A program made the translations under genes and the position numbers. Of a stretch of 33,977 nt of DNA, positions 8,140 to 17,536 are shown one piece after another. How positions within the stretch are numbered: position 1 is the first letter of the stretch; every line of letters starts with the position of its first letter. Source of the stretch: Shewanella sp. (GTDB lineage: Bacteria; Pseudomonadota; Gammaproteobacteria; Enterobacterales; Shewanellaceae); NCBI GenBank assembly GCA_028223395.1, contig JAOIUG010000017.1:1-33977 (forward strand), given 5' to 3'. Below the pieces are notes generated by a model. That model worked only from the letters and a program-made list of their open reading frames with translations. It ran no database searches and was not told where the DNA came from.

Positions 8140-10224
8140 TTACCAGATTTTTACACGTTTCTCAGGCGCGATATACATACCATCACCCGGCTTGACATCA
8201 TAGGTGGTGTAAAACTCAGGCATATTGGATAATGCGCCTAATGCTCTAAACTGCGCTGGTGAATGTGGATCGGTAGCTACGCGGTTACGCATTGACGCTT
8301 CTTTGATTTTTGCTCGCCAGATCTGAGTGAAACCAATGAAGAAACGCTGATCACCGGTAAGGCCGTCAATCACGGGGGCCTCTTTACCTTTTAGCGATTT
8401 TTGATATGCGCGATAAGCAATGGTGACACCTGAAAGGTCGCCGATGTTCTCGCCAAGGGTGAGCTCACCGTTAACATGAAGATCATCAAAAACAGCATAA
8501 TCGTTATATTGATTGATCAATGCTTTACCACGGATAGAGAATTCTTTTAAGTCTTGCTCGGTCCACCAATCTCTTAAATTACCTTCGCCATCAAATTTAG
8601 CACCTTGATCATCAAACCCATGGCCCATTTCATGGCCGATTACCGCGCCAATGCCGCCGTAGTTAACTGCATCATCAGCTTCCATGTTGAAAAAGGGAGG
8701 TTGCAAAATCGCGGCGGGGAACACAATCTCATTCATTGTTGGATTGTAGTAAGCATTAACGGTTTGTGGCGTCATATGCCATTCCCATTTGCGGATAGGG
8801 CTGCCGAGTTTTTCTAGCTCTTTTTCATGGCTTAACTGACTTGCACGTAAATTGTTACCAAACAAATCATTCGATTTGATCACGAGTTTGTCGTAGTTTT
8901 CCCAGCGATCAGGGTAGCCTATTTTAGGATCAAACTTGGCCAGCTTATCTTTTGCTGCAACTTTAGTGTCAGCGCTCATCCAGTCCAATGCTTCAATGCT
9001 GTCGCCGTAAGCGCCGCGTAGGTTTTCGACTAGCACTTGCATACGCTCTTTTGCTGCAGGAGCAAAGTGACGTTTAACGTACACTTTACCAACAACTTCG
9101 CCCAGTAGGCCATTGACTGAAGCTACGCCACGTTTCCAGCGAGGTTGCTGCTCTTCTTGTCCGTTAAGAGTCTTAGAGAAAAATGCAAAATTTTCTTGAT
9201 CAAGATCTTCGCTTAAGCTGCTGGCGGCATGAGTCAGTACCTGCCACTGCATGTAAGTTTTCCATGTGGCAAGATCAGTATCTTTGATCACCGCATTCAA
9301 CCCTTTGATGAAGCTCGGTTGATTAATTATGATATCAGTTTGCTTATCTGCACCTAAAGCTGCTAAGTAGCCTTTCCAGTTAATGTCTGGTGCAAGGGTG
9401 GCGAGATCTTTTACCTGATACAAGTTGTACGTTTTGCTGCTATCACGAGTTTGCACAACATCCCAATGTTGTTCTGCAATCGCCGTTTCTAAGGCTAATA
9501 CTGCTTGTGCACTTTTTGCCGGGTTTGCGAGGCCTGCTAGGGTGTACATTTTTTCAATATGTGCAACAAAGGCTTTGCGAATATTCACGAAGCGCTCTTC
9601 TTGGTTAAAGTAGTAATCTTTTTCAGGTAGGCTTAACCCGTATTGCCAAACATGAGTTGCATAACGGCTTGAGTTTTTTGCATCCACACCAATGTAAAAA
9701 GCCATGGGAGTGCCACCGCCGATGATTTGGCTGCGAGCAAAATAAGTCACAAGTTCAGCTTTATCTTTGATTGCGTTTACTTTTGCCAGCTCGCTTTCGA
9801 TTGGTGTGACACCTAATTTGTTTAAGGTTTCAACATCCATAAACGAGCGGTAAAGATCCGCCACTTTTTGCTCGTCACTGCCGGCTTTTAAATCGACCGT
9901 AGCAGCCACTTCTTCAATAATTGCTTTTACATCATCACGTGATTTTTCACGTAGATCATAAAAGGCACCAGTGCTGGTACGATCGCTTGGAATAACAGTA
10001 TTTTTGACCCAAGTGCCGTTTACATAAGAGTAAAAGTTATCTTGTGGACGCACAGATTTATCGAAATTGGCAAAATCAATGCCAGACGTTAACGCATGAT
10101 GCACAGCCGTCGCTGTTTCTGTTTTTGCTATTTTAGGCGTTTCTTCGCTCATAGTGTCGTTATTACAAGCGCTTAACCCAACAATAAGAGAGGCGCAAAA
10201 ACCGCCTACCAGTATTTTTTTCAT
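8140..10224 (-). CDS. pepO: M13 family zinc metallopeptidase, lipoprotein (PepO/neprilysin-like)
   Basis: A 694-residue M13 oligopeptidase, the usual size. The zinc motif HEMGH is at 531-535 and the third ligand lies in GENIGD (Glu592), a spacing like that of neprilysin. The substrate-binding NAYYNPTMNEIVFPAAILQP segment is also present. The N-terminus KKILVGGFCASLIVGLSACNN is a lipoprotein signal with an LSAC lipobox. Asn at +2 predicts outer-membrane anchoring facing the periplasm. The start at 10224 has AAGGA; a start seven codons upstream is less likely. M13 enzymes cleave short peptides on the amino side of hydrophobic residues. It is a single gene with its own terminator and a long upstream region of about 500 bases. 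Confidence 0.95.
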   Translation of the reverse strand: MKKILVGGFCASLIVGLSACNNDTMSEETPKIAKTETATAVHHALTSGIDFANFDKSVRPQDNFYSYVNGTWVKNTVIPSDRTSTGAFYDLREKSRDDVKAIIEEVAATVDLKAGSDEQKVADLYRSFMDVETLNKLGVTPIESELAKVNAIKDKAELVTYFARSQIIGGGTPMAFYIGVDAKNSSRYATHVWQYGLSLPEKDYYFNQEERFVNIRKAFVAHIEKMYTLAGLANPAKSAQAVLALETAIAEQHWDVVQTRDSSKTYNLYQVKDLATLAPDINWKGYLAALGADKQTDIIINQPSFIKGLNAVIKDTDLATWKTYMQWQVLTHAASSLSEDLDQENFAFFSKTLNGQEEQQPRWKRGVASVNGLLGEVVGKVYVKRHFAPAAKERMQVLVENLRGAYGDSIEALDWMSADTKVAAKDKLAKFDPKIGYPDRWENYDKLVIKSNDLFGNNLRASQLSHEKELEKLGSPIRKWEWHMTPQTVNAYYNPTMNEIVFPAAILQPPFFNMEADDAVNYGGIGAVIGHEMGHGFDDQGAKFDGEGNLRDWWTEQDLKEFSIRGKALINQYNDYAVFDDLHVNGELTLGENIGDLSGVTIAYRAYQKSLKGKEAPVIDGLTGDQRFFIGFTQIWRAKIKEASMRNRVATDPHSPAQFRALGALSNMPEFYTTYDVKPGDGMYIAPEKRVKIW

Positions 10225-10299
10225 TGTTAATCCTTCTTCTGTCAATTTGTGTTTATCTACAATTTTTGTTGATATATCATCATTTTTCAGTGCTTTATG

Positions 10300-10494
10300 A
10301 TGTTTTTTACTGATTTAACTCTCTAATTCACTCAGACGCATTTTTGCTTTAGTGTTGTACGCCGTTAAACGATGGCCATTGTGGGGTCAATAACGTGAGT
10401 AGAAAGTCCGAACGTTAGGCTAAAGTCCTGCATCAGCGAAAGTGCTGTGTTAGTGACTTCGTGCTTACACTTATTTTTAAGGGTAAGCATTTTT
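10300..10494 (+). ncRNA. Possible small RNA ending at an orphan terminator
   Basis: A strong plus-strand terminator at 10462-10494 has no plus-strand gene upstream of it: pepO is on the other strand and begins at 10224. The simplest reading is a short transcript starting somewhere in 10250-10440. I see no convincing promoter, and the 5' end given is a guess. No open frame longer than about 10 codons with a good ribosome binding site is visible in it. It does not match an RNA family I recognise. Confidence 0.3.
10462..10494 (+). terminator. Orphan intrinsic terminator, plus strand
   Basis: The 12-base arms TGCTTACACTTA and TAAGGGTAAGCA pair with a single A/G mismatch around a TTTT loop, and TTTTT follows at 10490-10494. 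The minus strand has no T run after the stem, so it works for plus-strand transcripts only. Confidence 0.65.
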
Positions 10495-10735
10495 ACGCAA
10501 AACATAATGAGCATTAAATGGTGATATGTATTGTTGTTTTAACCAGCATGAATACTGATAAGTAACATATGTTAGTTTTTTTTTATCTGACTGAATATAC
10601 TTTTGCAGTAAATAGCCAATAAAGTTTTGCGCTCATATGTAAGAAAAGGTTTCAATGCCGATTAGCAAAGCTTTGCCCTTTGCCCTTCAAGCCCTCATAA
10701 TAGCCGCCATTATGGTCTTATAGCTGGGTGTTATT

Positions 10736-11428
10736 GTGCGTTTAGATAAATATATTTGTGAGTCAACTTCCCATTCTCGAGTGTCGGCTAAAAAAGCACT
10801 GCACCGTGGCGATGTGACTTGTAACGGTGAAGTCGTAAAAAATTCAGGTTTTAAAGTCAGTGACAACGATGAGATATGTTTAGAGGGAGAGCGACTGACT
10901 ATTATTGGCCCACGTTTTATTATGTTGAATAAACCGGTTGATACTATTTGTTCAACGATTGATGAGCAGTATCCATCAGTGATTGGCTTGCTTGATGTCA
11001 TTCGTCCAGAAGACTTGCATATTGCCGGGCGCCTAGATGCTGATACAACGGGCTTAGTGTTGATCACAACCGATGGCACATGGTCACATAAAATAACATC
11101 ACCTAAAAAAGAGTGCGCTAAGCGTTATTTGCTGGAAACAGCAGATCCGATGTCAGCTGAGTTAGTTGAGCAGTTTGCTCTTGGTTTACAGCTTAACAAT
11201 GAAGACGGGCTAACTAAGCCTGCTAAACTCGAATTATTAGGGACACATCAGGCTAGGCTAACGATAACAGAAGGCAAGTATCATCAGGTCAAACGTATGC
11301 TGGGCGCGGTGGGCAACAAAGTGACCCGGTTGCACCGTGAGAGAGTAGGGGATATTGAGCTCGATGCCAGTTTAGCTTTAGGGGAGTGGCGCTTTTTAAC
11401 TGATGCAGAAATAAAATCCATTAAATAA
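10736..11428 (+). CDS. rsuA: 16S rRNA pseudouridine(516) synthase
   Basis: RsuA isomerises U516 of 16S rRNA during 30S subunit assembly. The 230-residue protein (Escherichia coli RsuA has 231) has an N-terminal S4 RNA-binding domain (MRLDKYICESTSHSRVSAKK, 1-60). The catalytic domain has FIMLNKPVDTICS, the signature GRLDADTTGL (98-107, catalytic Asp101), KRYLLET, and the C-terminal TITEGKYHQVKRMLGAVGNK motif. The start is a GTG at 10736 with a weak GGGTG upstream. It stands alone between divergent pepO and convergent DUF4097 genes. Confusion with RluB/E/F is unlikely given the S4 sequence and length. Confidence 0.93.
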   Translation: MRLDKYICESTSHSRVSAKKALHRGDVTCNGEVVKNSGFKVSDNDEICLEGERLTIIGPRFIMLNKPVDTICSTIDEQYPSVIGLLDVIRPEDLHIAGRLDADTTGLVLITTDGTWSHKITSPKKECAKRYLLETADPMSAELVEQFALGLQLNNEDGLTKPAKLELLGTHQARLTITEGKYHQVKRMLGAVGNKVTRLHRERVGDIELDASLALGEWRFLTDAEIKSIK

Positions 11429-11454
11429 TGTGCGAAAGTAAACCGTAGTCGATA

Positions 11455-11485
11455 ACCAACAGGCTGGGTTGTTAAGCCTGTTGGT
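11455..11485. terminator. Hairpin between convergent genes
   Basis: A perfect 11-bp stem (ACCAACAGGCT / AGCCTGTTGGT) with a 9-base loop lies between the 3' ends of rsuA and the DUF4097 gene. It lacks a good T run on either strand, so it may be a weak terminator or a 3'-end stabilising hairpin. Confidence 0.5.
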
Positions 11486-11507
11486 ATCGTTATAGTGATA
11501 TTTAACG

Positions 11508-12449
11508 CTATCTAGACAAGACGATATTGCCACTAACGGTTGACGCATTTAAATGCGCGCTTCCATCACCTGTTTTAAATTTAATGTAAGTATGAGGTGA
11601 ATACAGCTCTTTAGACACTTTATCTTGAGTGAGCTTATTTATAATATTACCGCTAGGACCGCCACTGATATTAAATGATGTATCACCGTTATCCACAAAG
11701 TGTAAATTGAGATCACCACTGACACTCTCAATGTTTGCTTTATCTTTTAAGTTGTTAACGGATAAATCAATGTTACCGCTGACCGTTTTAACATTAAATT
11801 TATTAATAGTGTCTAGTTTAATATTGGCATACCCTGAGACGGTCTCGAGTGACATTTTGTTGAGACTACTATCGGCATGAATATCGCCACTGACTGAACG
11901 GTAAGACATTTTGCCTTGGCTGTCAGTGTCTTTGATTTTTCCTGACACGGTTTCGAGCAAGATTTTTCCGTTTAATGCGCGACTATTAATGTCCCCTGAG
12001 ACTGTATGTAATGTGACTTTATTAGTGAGTTGTTCGGCTTTAATGTTACCGCTGATAGAACTAATATCCATTTTCCCGTCAAAAATGTTTAAACGATAAT
12101 TTGTCGATAACCCTTTTGCTTGTAACTTAATTTTTTGTGGCAACATAATGGTCAACTGTGAGCCATCTTGATTGTTACCGTTATATTTTTTAGGCATTTT
12201 ATCTTCAATGAGCACATTGCTGCCACTGACAGTAAAAGTCAGCCCCTGGCTGACTTCATCTAATTGCCCTTTAACAGCGACTTCATTTTTGTCCCAAGAG
12301 CGAAAGATGATGTTACCTCTTTGAACGTTAACGTTAACCTCTGCCGTTGCTGCGACTTTTTGCGCCTGATCAACCGCTTCTGCTGCAACGAGGGTTTGGC
12401 TAAATAATAGTGTGCTTAGTGCTAAACTGGTAAGTGATGCTTTAATCAT
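11508..12449 (-). CDS. Exported DUF4097 beta-repeat protein
   Basis: A 313-residue protein with a Sec signal peptide (LTSLALSTLLFSQTLVAAEA). It is then built almost wholly from units of about 20 residues carrying an SVSG-D/N-hydrophobic core: SISGNI, TVSGDI, TVSGKI, SVSGDI, TVSGYA, TVSGNI, SVSGDL, NISGGP and TVSGNI can be read in order. This is the DUF4097 type, expected to fold as a right-handed beta-solenoid in the periplasm or envelope. The biochemical role of the family is unknown; some members sit beside ECF sigma/anti-sigma genes, but none is seen here. An unassigned region of about 380 bases lies upstream. Confidence 0.88.
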   Translation of the reverse strand: MIKASLTSLALSTLLFSQTLVAAEAVDQAQKVAATAEVNVNVQRGNIIFRSWDKNEVAVKGQLDEVSQGLTFTVSGSNVLIEDKMPKKYNGNNQDGSQLTIMLPQKIKLQAKGLSTNYRLNIFDGKMDISSISGNIKAEQLTNKVTLHTVSGDINSRALNGKILLETVSGKIKDTDSQGKMSYRSVSGDIHADSSLNKMSLETVSGYANIKLDTINKFNVKTVSGNIDLSVNNLKDKANIESVSGDLNLHFVDNGDTSFNISGGPSGNIINKLTQDKVSKELYSPHTYIKFKTGDGSAHLNASTVSGNIVLSR

Positions 12450-12832
12450 GTTTATGCTCCCTGGGTTTTGTCTAAAACAGGCAAATATCCGTTTGTTGTA
12501 TCGTTGTCTTTTCTGTTGTGTGCATTAAATGTCGAGCGAAAATAACGTATTGGTATTTTTACATTTAATGTTGCTGTCTTTGTAATATAGTCATGCCTTT
12601 TGTTGCTGCAAGCTCAATGTTAATACGTCGATTTTTTATGCGGCTCTCTTTAACATAGACTAGGGATTGTGGTGTGGTCAAAGCTTTGTTGGAGCCAACA
12701 CGAGATCACTAACAGCAGTTTGGTATTTTCTATTGTAAACTTTTTGATATAAATTGTTGTTTTTTTAGGGTAAAGTGGTTTTAAAAGTAAAAGTATTAAC
12801 CCTCATGTCGATCAGATAAATCCAATATAGTT
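12450..12832. other. Intergenic region upstream of the DUF4097 gene
   Basis: About 380 AT-rich bases with no gene that I can support. It presumably contains the promoter of the DUF4097 gene. A perfect palindrome TGTTGG-AG-CCAACA is at 12687-12700. The right end abuts MITE copy 2. Confidence 0.4.
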
Positions 12833-13115
12833 TAGGGGCTGTTGATCTTTCACGGTTGTTTTTGCCGCAGTTTATTGGCTATTTTGACAAGGCGGAGGCG
12901 ATGGCGTTTCGTTATTCTCCACAAATAGTCTACAACGCAGTCAAAATAGCCAATAAACGCTGCCCTTTGGAGTCGTGTCAATTCTTTTACGCTTTTATGA
13001 CTAGAGTGAGTGCGTGACGCGCTTCTCACTTAGCTAGCTAAGCATTATCGCTCAAATCTTGTACTAAAATAATTGAATTCGAAAAAAACTAAGCTCGAAC
13101 GATAAACAGACCCTA
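12833..13115 (-). mobile_element. MITE-like element, copy 2 (inverted)
   Basis: A 283-bp element, the reverse complement of copies 1 and 3, bounded by TA. The end at 12835 (GGGGCTGTTGATCTTTCA) is intact. The other end (GATAAACAGACCC) has several changes from the consensus, so this copy is probably immobile. The internal inverted repeat ATTGGCTATTTTGAC / GTCAAAATAGCCAAT is perfect here. No coding potential is seen. Confidence 0.8.
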
Positions 13116-13360
13116 GGTCTCATTAAATCGTTAGGCGGCAGTGTGTCGATTATCCATAAAACAAGTTGATGCTTTGCACTCAAACAGCAGTGATCAGCGC
13201 AGTCACGAAAACGCAGGCTTTAGTCTATAAACACATTAACGCCGATTTTGAAGTTTTTGCTTTTGATATAGAGTCTGATTGACTTGTTGAAGGCTTATTG
13301 AATGAAGAGGTGGTTTGAAAATACGGGGCAGACTAACTAGCCCCGTGTTCTCATCATAGC
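13116..13360. other. Intergenic region, possible short gene remnant
   Basis: A 37-codon frame from an ATG at about 13170 (MLCTQTAVISAVTKTQALVY...) stops at TGA and then continues in frame for 12 more codons. It has no clear ribosome binding site and no family I recognise. It could be a relic of a gene disrupted near MITE copy 2, or chance. Confidence 0.2.
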
Positions 13361-14311
13361 TTACTGATTGACTTTGGCGTAAACCAATTGAGCACCAACA
13401 AGATCAGACAATGCTGTCCCCACTGTTTTAAAGAGAGTGATTTGTTCGTCATTTTCACGTGCCAGCTGGCCTGCTTTACACAATTGGGCTAATTCTCCTT
13501 TTACATCGTCAAGTGAGAATACACCTTCTTCAACCGGTAGCAACAACTCACCAGCTTCTGCGAAAACATTGATTTTTGAATCAACAAAAACAGTCGATTT
13601 TTGAATTAATGTTGAGTCGCATTCACGGCGATCATGGTTATGATTACCAACAAAATCGGTATGAGTACCAGCTTGAACCCAGTCTCCAGGGAATAGTGGA
13701 GAAGCAGAACCGGTTGCGCAGCTAATAATGTCAGCTTCACGGACTGCGACTTCAAGGTTATCGCACCATATGACGTCAATATCGGGGCGTTGTTTGCGTA
13801 TTAGCTCAATTGTTGCGTGGGCTTTGTCTTCATTGCGGCCCCAAATTTTGATCTGTTTGATAGGGCGAACCGTGGCATGAGCTAACGCCATAAAGGAAGC
13901 TAAGTTACCTGTTCCACATACTAATAATTTGGTGGAACCTTCACGAGATAAATAATGGCTGCCTAGAGCTGAAATTGCAGCAGTTCGCCAATAGGTTACG
14001 CTGGTGCCATCAACTAAAGCTTGTGGCTCACCTGTTTCACGGCTAAAAATTAAAATTTTAGAGTAAAGACTGGCCAAAGCAGGATCTTTCTTTGGATTTT
14101 CAGGGAAGTATGTAAATGCTTTTACGGCAATTGTTTTTTCGTTCCAAGAAGGAAGAACGGCAAAAGCATCGGTGTGGCTAGCGGCTTCATCGAGGCTGAA
14201 GACCTGCCGTTGTGGCATTCCTGCTGGACGTGAGAAGGTTTCATCGAGTGCATCAACAAGCTCTTTAAAGTTTAAAGATTGATGCACAGACTCTGCTGTA
14301 ATGACTTGCAT
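13361..14311 (-). CDS. Ornithine cyclodeaminase/mu-crystallin family enzyme
   Basis: A 316-residue protein of the usual family length. The dinucleotide-binding motif GTGNLASFMALAHA is at about 132-145 and the core family signatures are present: PSWNEKTIAVKAFTYFPENP (substrate/lysine region), LVDGTSVTYWRTAAISALGS, and the late ADIISCATGSASPLF. Members are NAD(P)-dependent ornithine cyclodeaminases or reductases of cyclic imino acids (pyrroline/piperideine-2-carboxylate), alanine dehydrogenases or siderophore-precursor enzymes. The sequence alone does not decide which. It has a near-consensus sigma70 promoter and is a single-gene unit. No partner such as a racemase or arginine gene is next to it. 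Confidence 0.88.
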   Translation of the reverse strand: MQVITAESVHQSLNFKELVDALDETFSRPAGMPQRQVFSLDEAASHTDAFAVLPSWNEKTIAVKAFTYFPENPKKDPALASLYSKILIFSRETGEPQALVDGTSVTYWRTAAISALGSHYLSREGSTKLLVCGTGNLASFMALAHATVRPIKQIKIWGRNEDKAHATIELIRKQRPDIDVIWCDNLEVAVREADIISCATGSASPLFPGDWVQAGTHTDFVGNHNHDRRECDSTLIQKSTVFVDSKINVFAEAGELLLPVEEGVFSLDDVKGELAQLCKAGQLARENDEQITLFKTVGTALSDLVGAQLVYAKVNQ

Positions 14312-14340
14312 AGGTTACTCTCATTCTTAGGGTATACTTT

Positions 14341-14369
14341 ATATTATTTTGCCACACGCAGAGAGTCAA
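14341..14369 (-). promoter_or_regulatory. Sigma70 promoter of the cyclodeaminase-family gene
   Basis: On the minus strand, TTGACT (14369-14364) and TAATAT (14346-14341) are separated by exactly 17 bases. The expected start of transcription is near 14333, giving a leader of about 22 bases with a GAG-type ribosome binding site. Confidence 0.7.
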
Positions 14370-14572
14370 TTGGGATCTTTGTTACAACCGATAGCGGCTT
14401 TTACTGGAGGAGTTATCCAGTAGCAGTGATTTATACTGTTAGGGGCTGTTAGTTAGTTGATAATGCTAATATTGTTATTTTTGTTACTTAATATGTCATT
14501 TTTATGAATTTCAGATGAAAATCAAAGTCTTCTTATACCCATTGTTGTAACATATTTGTTTTAGTCCATACG

Positions 14573-16471
14573 ATGAGTAAGGCGAAGAACCTTACTGCTA
14601 GAGGTTATATGTTAATCCGCCACAAGTTATTGTTAAATGCCGTGATGTCGATTGCTGCGCTGCTAGCCATGTTTGCGTTGCAACTTTACTTTTCTAAAAC
14701 TCAGTCTGTGTTGTCTCAAGCCTTCCAAGGTGTGACTAGCCTTAAAAGTGAAGTGTCGAACCTTCATGGCGATGCGAAAGATTTTTTGGCGCACGCCGAT
14801 CTTAAGTACATCAATAGGCATGAGCAGCGTTACGCTTTAATAAAAAAAATGACGCAAGATCTTGAAGATACCTTCACTAACTACAATATTTCAAAGATCT
14901 CACTTACTCAATTTAATCAAAATATTGACTTATACAATAAGAACTTTAAACGGGTAGAGATCTTAAAAGAAGGCATTGGCTTTACGCCAACGTCAGGCTT
15001 ATATGGTTCGTTACGCCGCGCAGTGCACGAGGTGGAATCAGAAGTCAGTCAATATGATATGCCAAATTTAATGGTCGCTATGTTGCAACTTCGCCGCGCT
15101 GAAAAAGACTTTATGCTAAGGCGTAACCCTAAATATGTTGTCAAGTTTGACACGGGAATGAACGCTTTTAAACACGTGCTGAGCGCATCGACATTAACCG
15201 TGGCTGCAAAGGGTAACATCACGGTACTGATTGAGCAGTATCAAGCGGACTTCAAACAGCTGGTGGCGAAAGAGCATCAGTTAGGCCTTGATAATAATGA
15301 AGGTGAAATGGCCAAGCTGAAGCAATCCATTATTCAGGCAGACACTTCAATAACGCAGCTTGAGCAGTTAGCCAGCACAGAAATTAAAGAGAAGATGTCA
15401 GCGGCTTTTTACTTTGGCTTGTCAACAGCAGTGTTAATTGCACTAATGTTATTAGTGTTCACCTTGATGATTATGCGTAGCATTACCGAGCCGGTTAAAC
15501 AGATCACAGCGGTGATCAGCGCCATTGGAGTCAATAAAGATTTATCAATGCGTTGTAATGAAAGCAGCGATGATGAAGTAGGCCAGATAGCAAGGCACTT
15601 CAATAGTATGCTTGACAATTTCCAAACTTTGATTGGGCAGGTGACAAAGGCGGTCGCAGCGATGGATCATTCGAGCCAAGAGTTAGCATGCAATGTTGCG
15701 AATGCCTCAAAAGGTTTAGCTGGCCAATTAAATGAAACTGATATGGTGGCGACAGCGGTGACGGAAATGGGCGCGACCATTGAAGAAATTGCCAAAAATA
15801 CCGAGTTGGCTGCAAGTAAGGCCAGTAGCACTCACAATAATGCTCAACTGGGGCAAGATAGCGTTGCGCAAACCATCGAAAAAATTGAGTTGTTAGCACA
15901 ACAAATAAACACTTCTTCTTCAGTTGTTAATGAATTGGCACAAGACAGCGAAAACATTGGCAATGTACTTAATGTGATTGAATCTATTGCAGAGCAAACG
16001 AATCTGCTTGCACTTAATGCGGCGATAGAGGCTGCTCGTGCGGGCGAGCAAGGGCGAGGCTTTGCGGTTGTCGCTGACGAGGTGCGCAGTTTGGCCATGC
16101 GGACGCAAGAGTCGACAGAAGAAATTGCAGCCATCGTCCAGACGCTTCAAAGCCGAACGCAGTCTATTGTGCAAGTAATGAATGCTTGCCAAACCCAAGG
16201 TAAACAAAGCGCGAGTCAAGCGGCGTCTGCCGGTGATTTATTGCACAAAATCAATAGCGATGTAACTAATATCATGGACATGAGTACACAAATCGCCGCA
16301 GCGATTGAAGAGCAAAGCATGGTCGCGGTAGAGGTGAATAAAAATGTGGTGGTGATCAGAGATATTGCACAAACGACCGCGCTGAGTGCTGACGATAACT
16401 CGACTGCGACAATGAACGTAAAAGAGCAGGCTGCGCGTTTAAAGCAAGCGGTAAGTCAGTTTAAAGTGTAG
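14573..16471 (+). CDS. Methyl-accepting chemotaxis protein with HBM sensor domain
   Basis: A 632-residue transmembrane chemoreceptor. There is a membrane helix at about 18-40. A periplasmic helical region at about 42-275 carries helical-bimodular (HBM) hallmarks, including [17 protein letters not shown] and [21 protein letters not shown] second membrane helix is at about 278-302, then HAMP to about 355. The signalling domain has the conserved hairpin tip [20 protein letters not shown] at about 473-492. HBM receptors are known to sense TCA-cycle acids or polyamines in Pseudomonas; the ligand here is unknown. An ATG at 14609 (MLIRHKLL) has a better ribosome binding site (AGAGG) and may be the true start. 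No CheB/CheR C-terminal pentapeptide is seen (the end is AVSQFKV). Confidence 0.93.
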   Translation: MSKAKNLTARGYMLIRHKLLLNAVMSIAALLAMFALQLYFSKTQSVLSQAFQGVTSLKSEVSNLHGDAKDFLAHADLKYINRHEQRYALIKKMTQDLEDTFTNYNISKISLTQFNQNIDLYNKNFKRVEILKEGIGFTPTSGLYGSLRRAVHEVESEVSQYDMPNLMVAMLQLRRAEKDFMLRRNPKYVVKFDTGMNAFKHVLSASTLTVAAKGNITVLIEQYQADFKQLVAKEHQLGLDNNEGEMAKLKQSIIQADTSITQLEQLASTEIKEKMSAAFYFGLSTAVLIALMLLVFTLMIMRSITEPVKQITAVISAIGVNKDLSMRCNESSDDEVGQIARHFNSMLDNFQTLIGQVTKAVAAMDHSSQELACNVANASKGLAGQLNETDMVATAVTEMGATIEEIAKNTELAASKASSTHNNAQLGQDSVAQTIEKIELLAQQINTSSSVVNELAQDSENIGNVLNVIESIAEQTNLLALNAAIEAARAGEQGRGFAVVADEVRSLAMRTQESTEEIAAIVQTLQSRTQSIVQVMNACQTQGKQSASQAASAGDLLHKINSDVTNIMDMSTQIAAAIEEQSMVAVEVNKNVVVIRDIAQTTALSADDNSTATMNVKEQAARLKQAVSQFKV

Positions 16472-16749
16472 CATTGGCTTAACTTGAGCGGCTTTAAAGG
16501 CTGCTCCGATCCTCTTATAAAGTCAGCAACCTTCGAGTGAGTTTTTTATTAAAGAGGAAAACAAAAGGCCTAGCTGACAAATCGTGATATTCTTCCCCGG
16601 TTGGCACCACGCTATACTGATTTTTTGACCAGTGGATAACGAAAAAATATCAGCTTGCTAAAATAGCGGATCCAAGTGCAGATTGATCATCGTTTCAATA
16701 GCGATATACACGTTAATATAAGAATGATTAAAGGTTTAAGGTTTAAAAC

Positions 16750-17478
16750 ATGACAGATCTTGAGCAGCAGGTATTTACTCAAGTACGCGCTATTATCGGT
16801 AACGAAGAACAAGTTATTGGCCGTAGAGGAATACTTCTTCCGCTAAAAAAAGCAATTATTGCAGATGGCGATATTCAAAATGTCATTGATATCGTGTCTT
16901 CAGATCCTGCGTTATCGGCTCACTTATTGTGGCGAAGTAGCACAGCAGATCAAGTGTCAGCATTAGCAAACAAGAATCGCTCGTTAAAAGATGCGCTGGT
17001 CCGCTTTGGTCAAGTGAATATATATCGTTATGCATTTACTTTTTACTTAAAAGAAAGGTTTGATGAGTTAAACGAACCTTATAAGAAACTTGCGTGTGGT
17101 TATTGGTCATTAACTGAGTCAATCGCCGCCGACTGTGTCGATAGTCTGCACCATATTAACAATGATGAGATTGTTCCTGATGAAGTGCAAACCTTGGCGC
17201 TATTTAGTGTATTTGGTGACATTATAGCCTTGACCGCTTTTGCGTATTTGAACAGCGAAGTCGACAAGCCTTATCCATTGAGCGTGTTAAAATCTGTGAT
17301 TGAACATCAGCAGCAGCGTTTAACAATGGATGCGTTTGAATCCTTGGGACTTGACGAAGAGTTACGCGATGAGTTTTTAATCGCCCATAATTTGCGACAA
17401 ACGCATCAAGCTGCATCTGCAGGGTTAGTGCTTAGGCGTACTTTAGCAAAACGAAATTTGTTACTAAAACCTTTATAA
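16750..17478 (+). CDS. HDOD-like domain protein
   Basis: The 242-residue protein resembles HDOD proteins, an HD-related domain lacking most metal ligands. The pattern IVSSDPALSAHLLWRSSTA followed by SLKDALVRFG is the typical start of the domain, and ALFSVFGDIIAL occupies the position of the HD motif, with His-Asp not conserved. HDOD proteins are usually signalling or cell-cycle regulators and often co-occur with chemotaxis or c-di-GMP genes; the chemoreceptor is the preceding gene, 278 bases upstream. No catalytic activity is expected. It ends at a strong terminator. Confidence 0.7.
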   Translation: MTDLEQQVFTQVRAIIGNEEQVIGRRGILLPLKKAIIADGDIQNVIDIVSSDPALSAHLLWRSSTADQVSALANKNRSLKDALVRFGQVNIYRYAFTFYLKERFDELNEPYKKLACGYWSLTESIAADCVDSLHHINNDEIVPDEVQTLALFSVFGDIIALTAFAYLNSEVDKPYPLSVLKSVIEHQQQRLTMDAFESLGLDEELRDEFLIAHNLRQTHQAASAGLVLRRTLAKRNLLLKPL

Positions 17479-17482
17479 ACAT

Positions 17483-17509
17483 AAAAAGCCTGCATAGTGC
17501 AGGCTTTTT
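17483..17509 (+). terminator. Bidirectional intrinsic terminator
   Basis: A perfect 12-bp stem (AAAAAGCCTGCA / TGCAGGCTTTTT) with a TAG loop lies between the convergent HDOD-like and metR genes and has T runs on both strands. Confidence 0.9.
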
Positions 17510-17536
17510 ATTATACGCGTATAGAGATAGAGTCAA

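Noticed and set aside
10388..10425. GTAGAAAGTCCGAACG, reminiscent of the RNase P RNA conserved GGAAAGTCCGGGC segment
   Set aside because: The rest of the RNase P core (length, second conserved region) is absent between pepO and rsuA.
14442..14452. TAGGGGCTGTT, identical to the first 11 bases of the MITE end
   Set aside because: The match stops after 11 bases and no partner end lies within 300 bases. It could be a solo end or chance; too short to call an element.
15844..16219. Long minus-strand frames inside the chemoreceptor gene
   Set aside because: They are antisense shadows of a strongly conserved coding region, with no family-like sequence or ribosome binding site.
16602..16618. TTGGCACCACGCTATAC as a sigma54 promoter before the HDOD-like gene
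   Set aside because: The -12 GC is not at the required spacing from the -24 GG (TA is found there).
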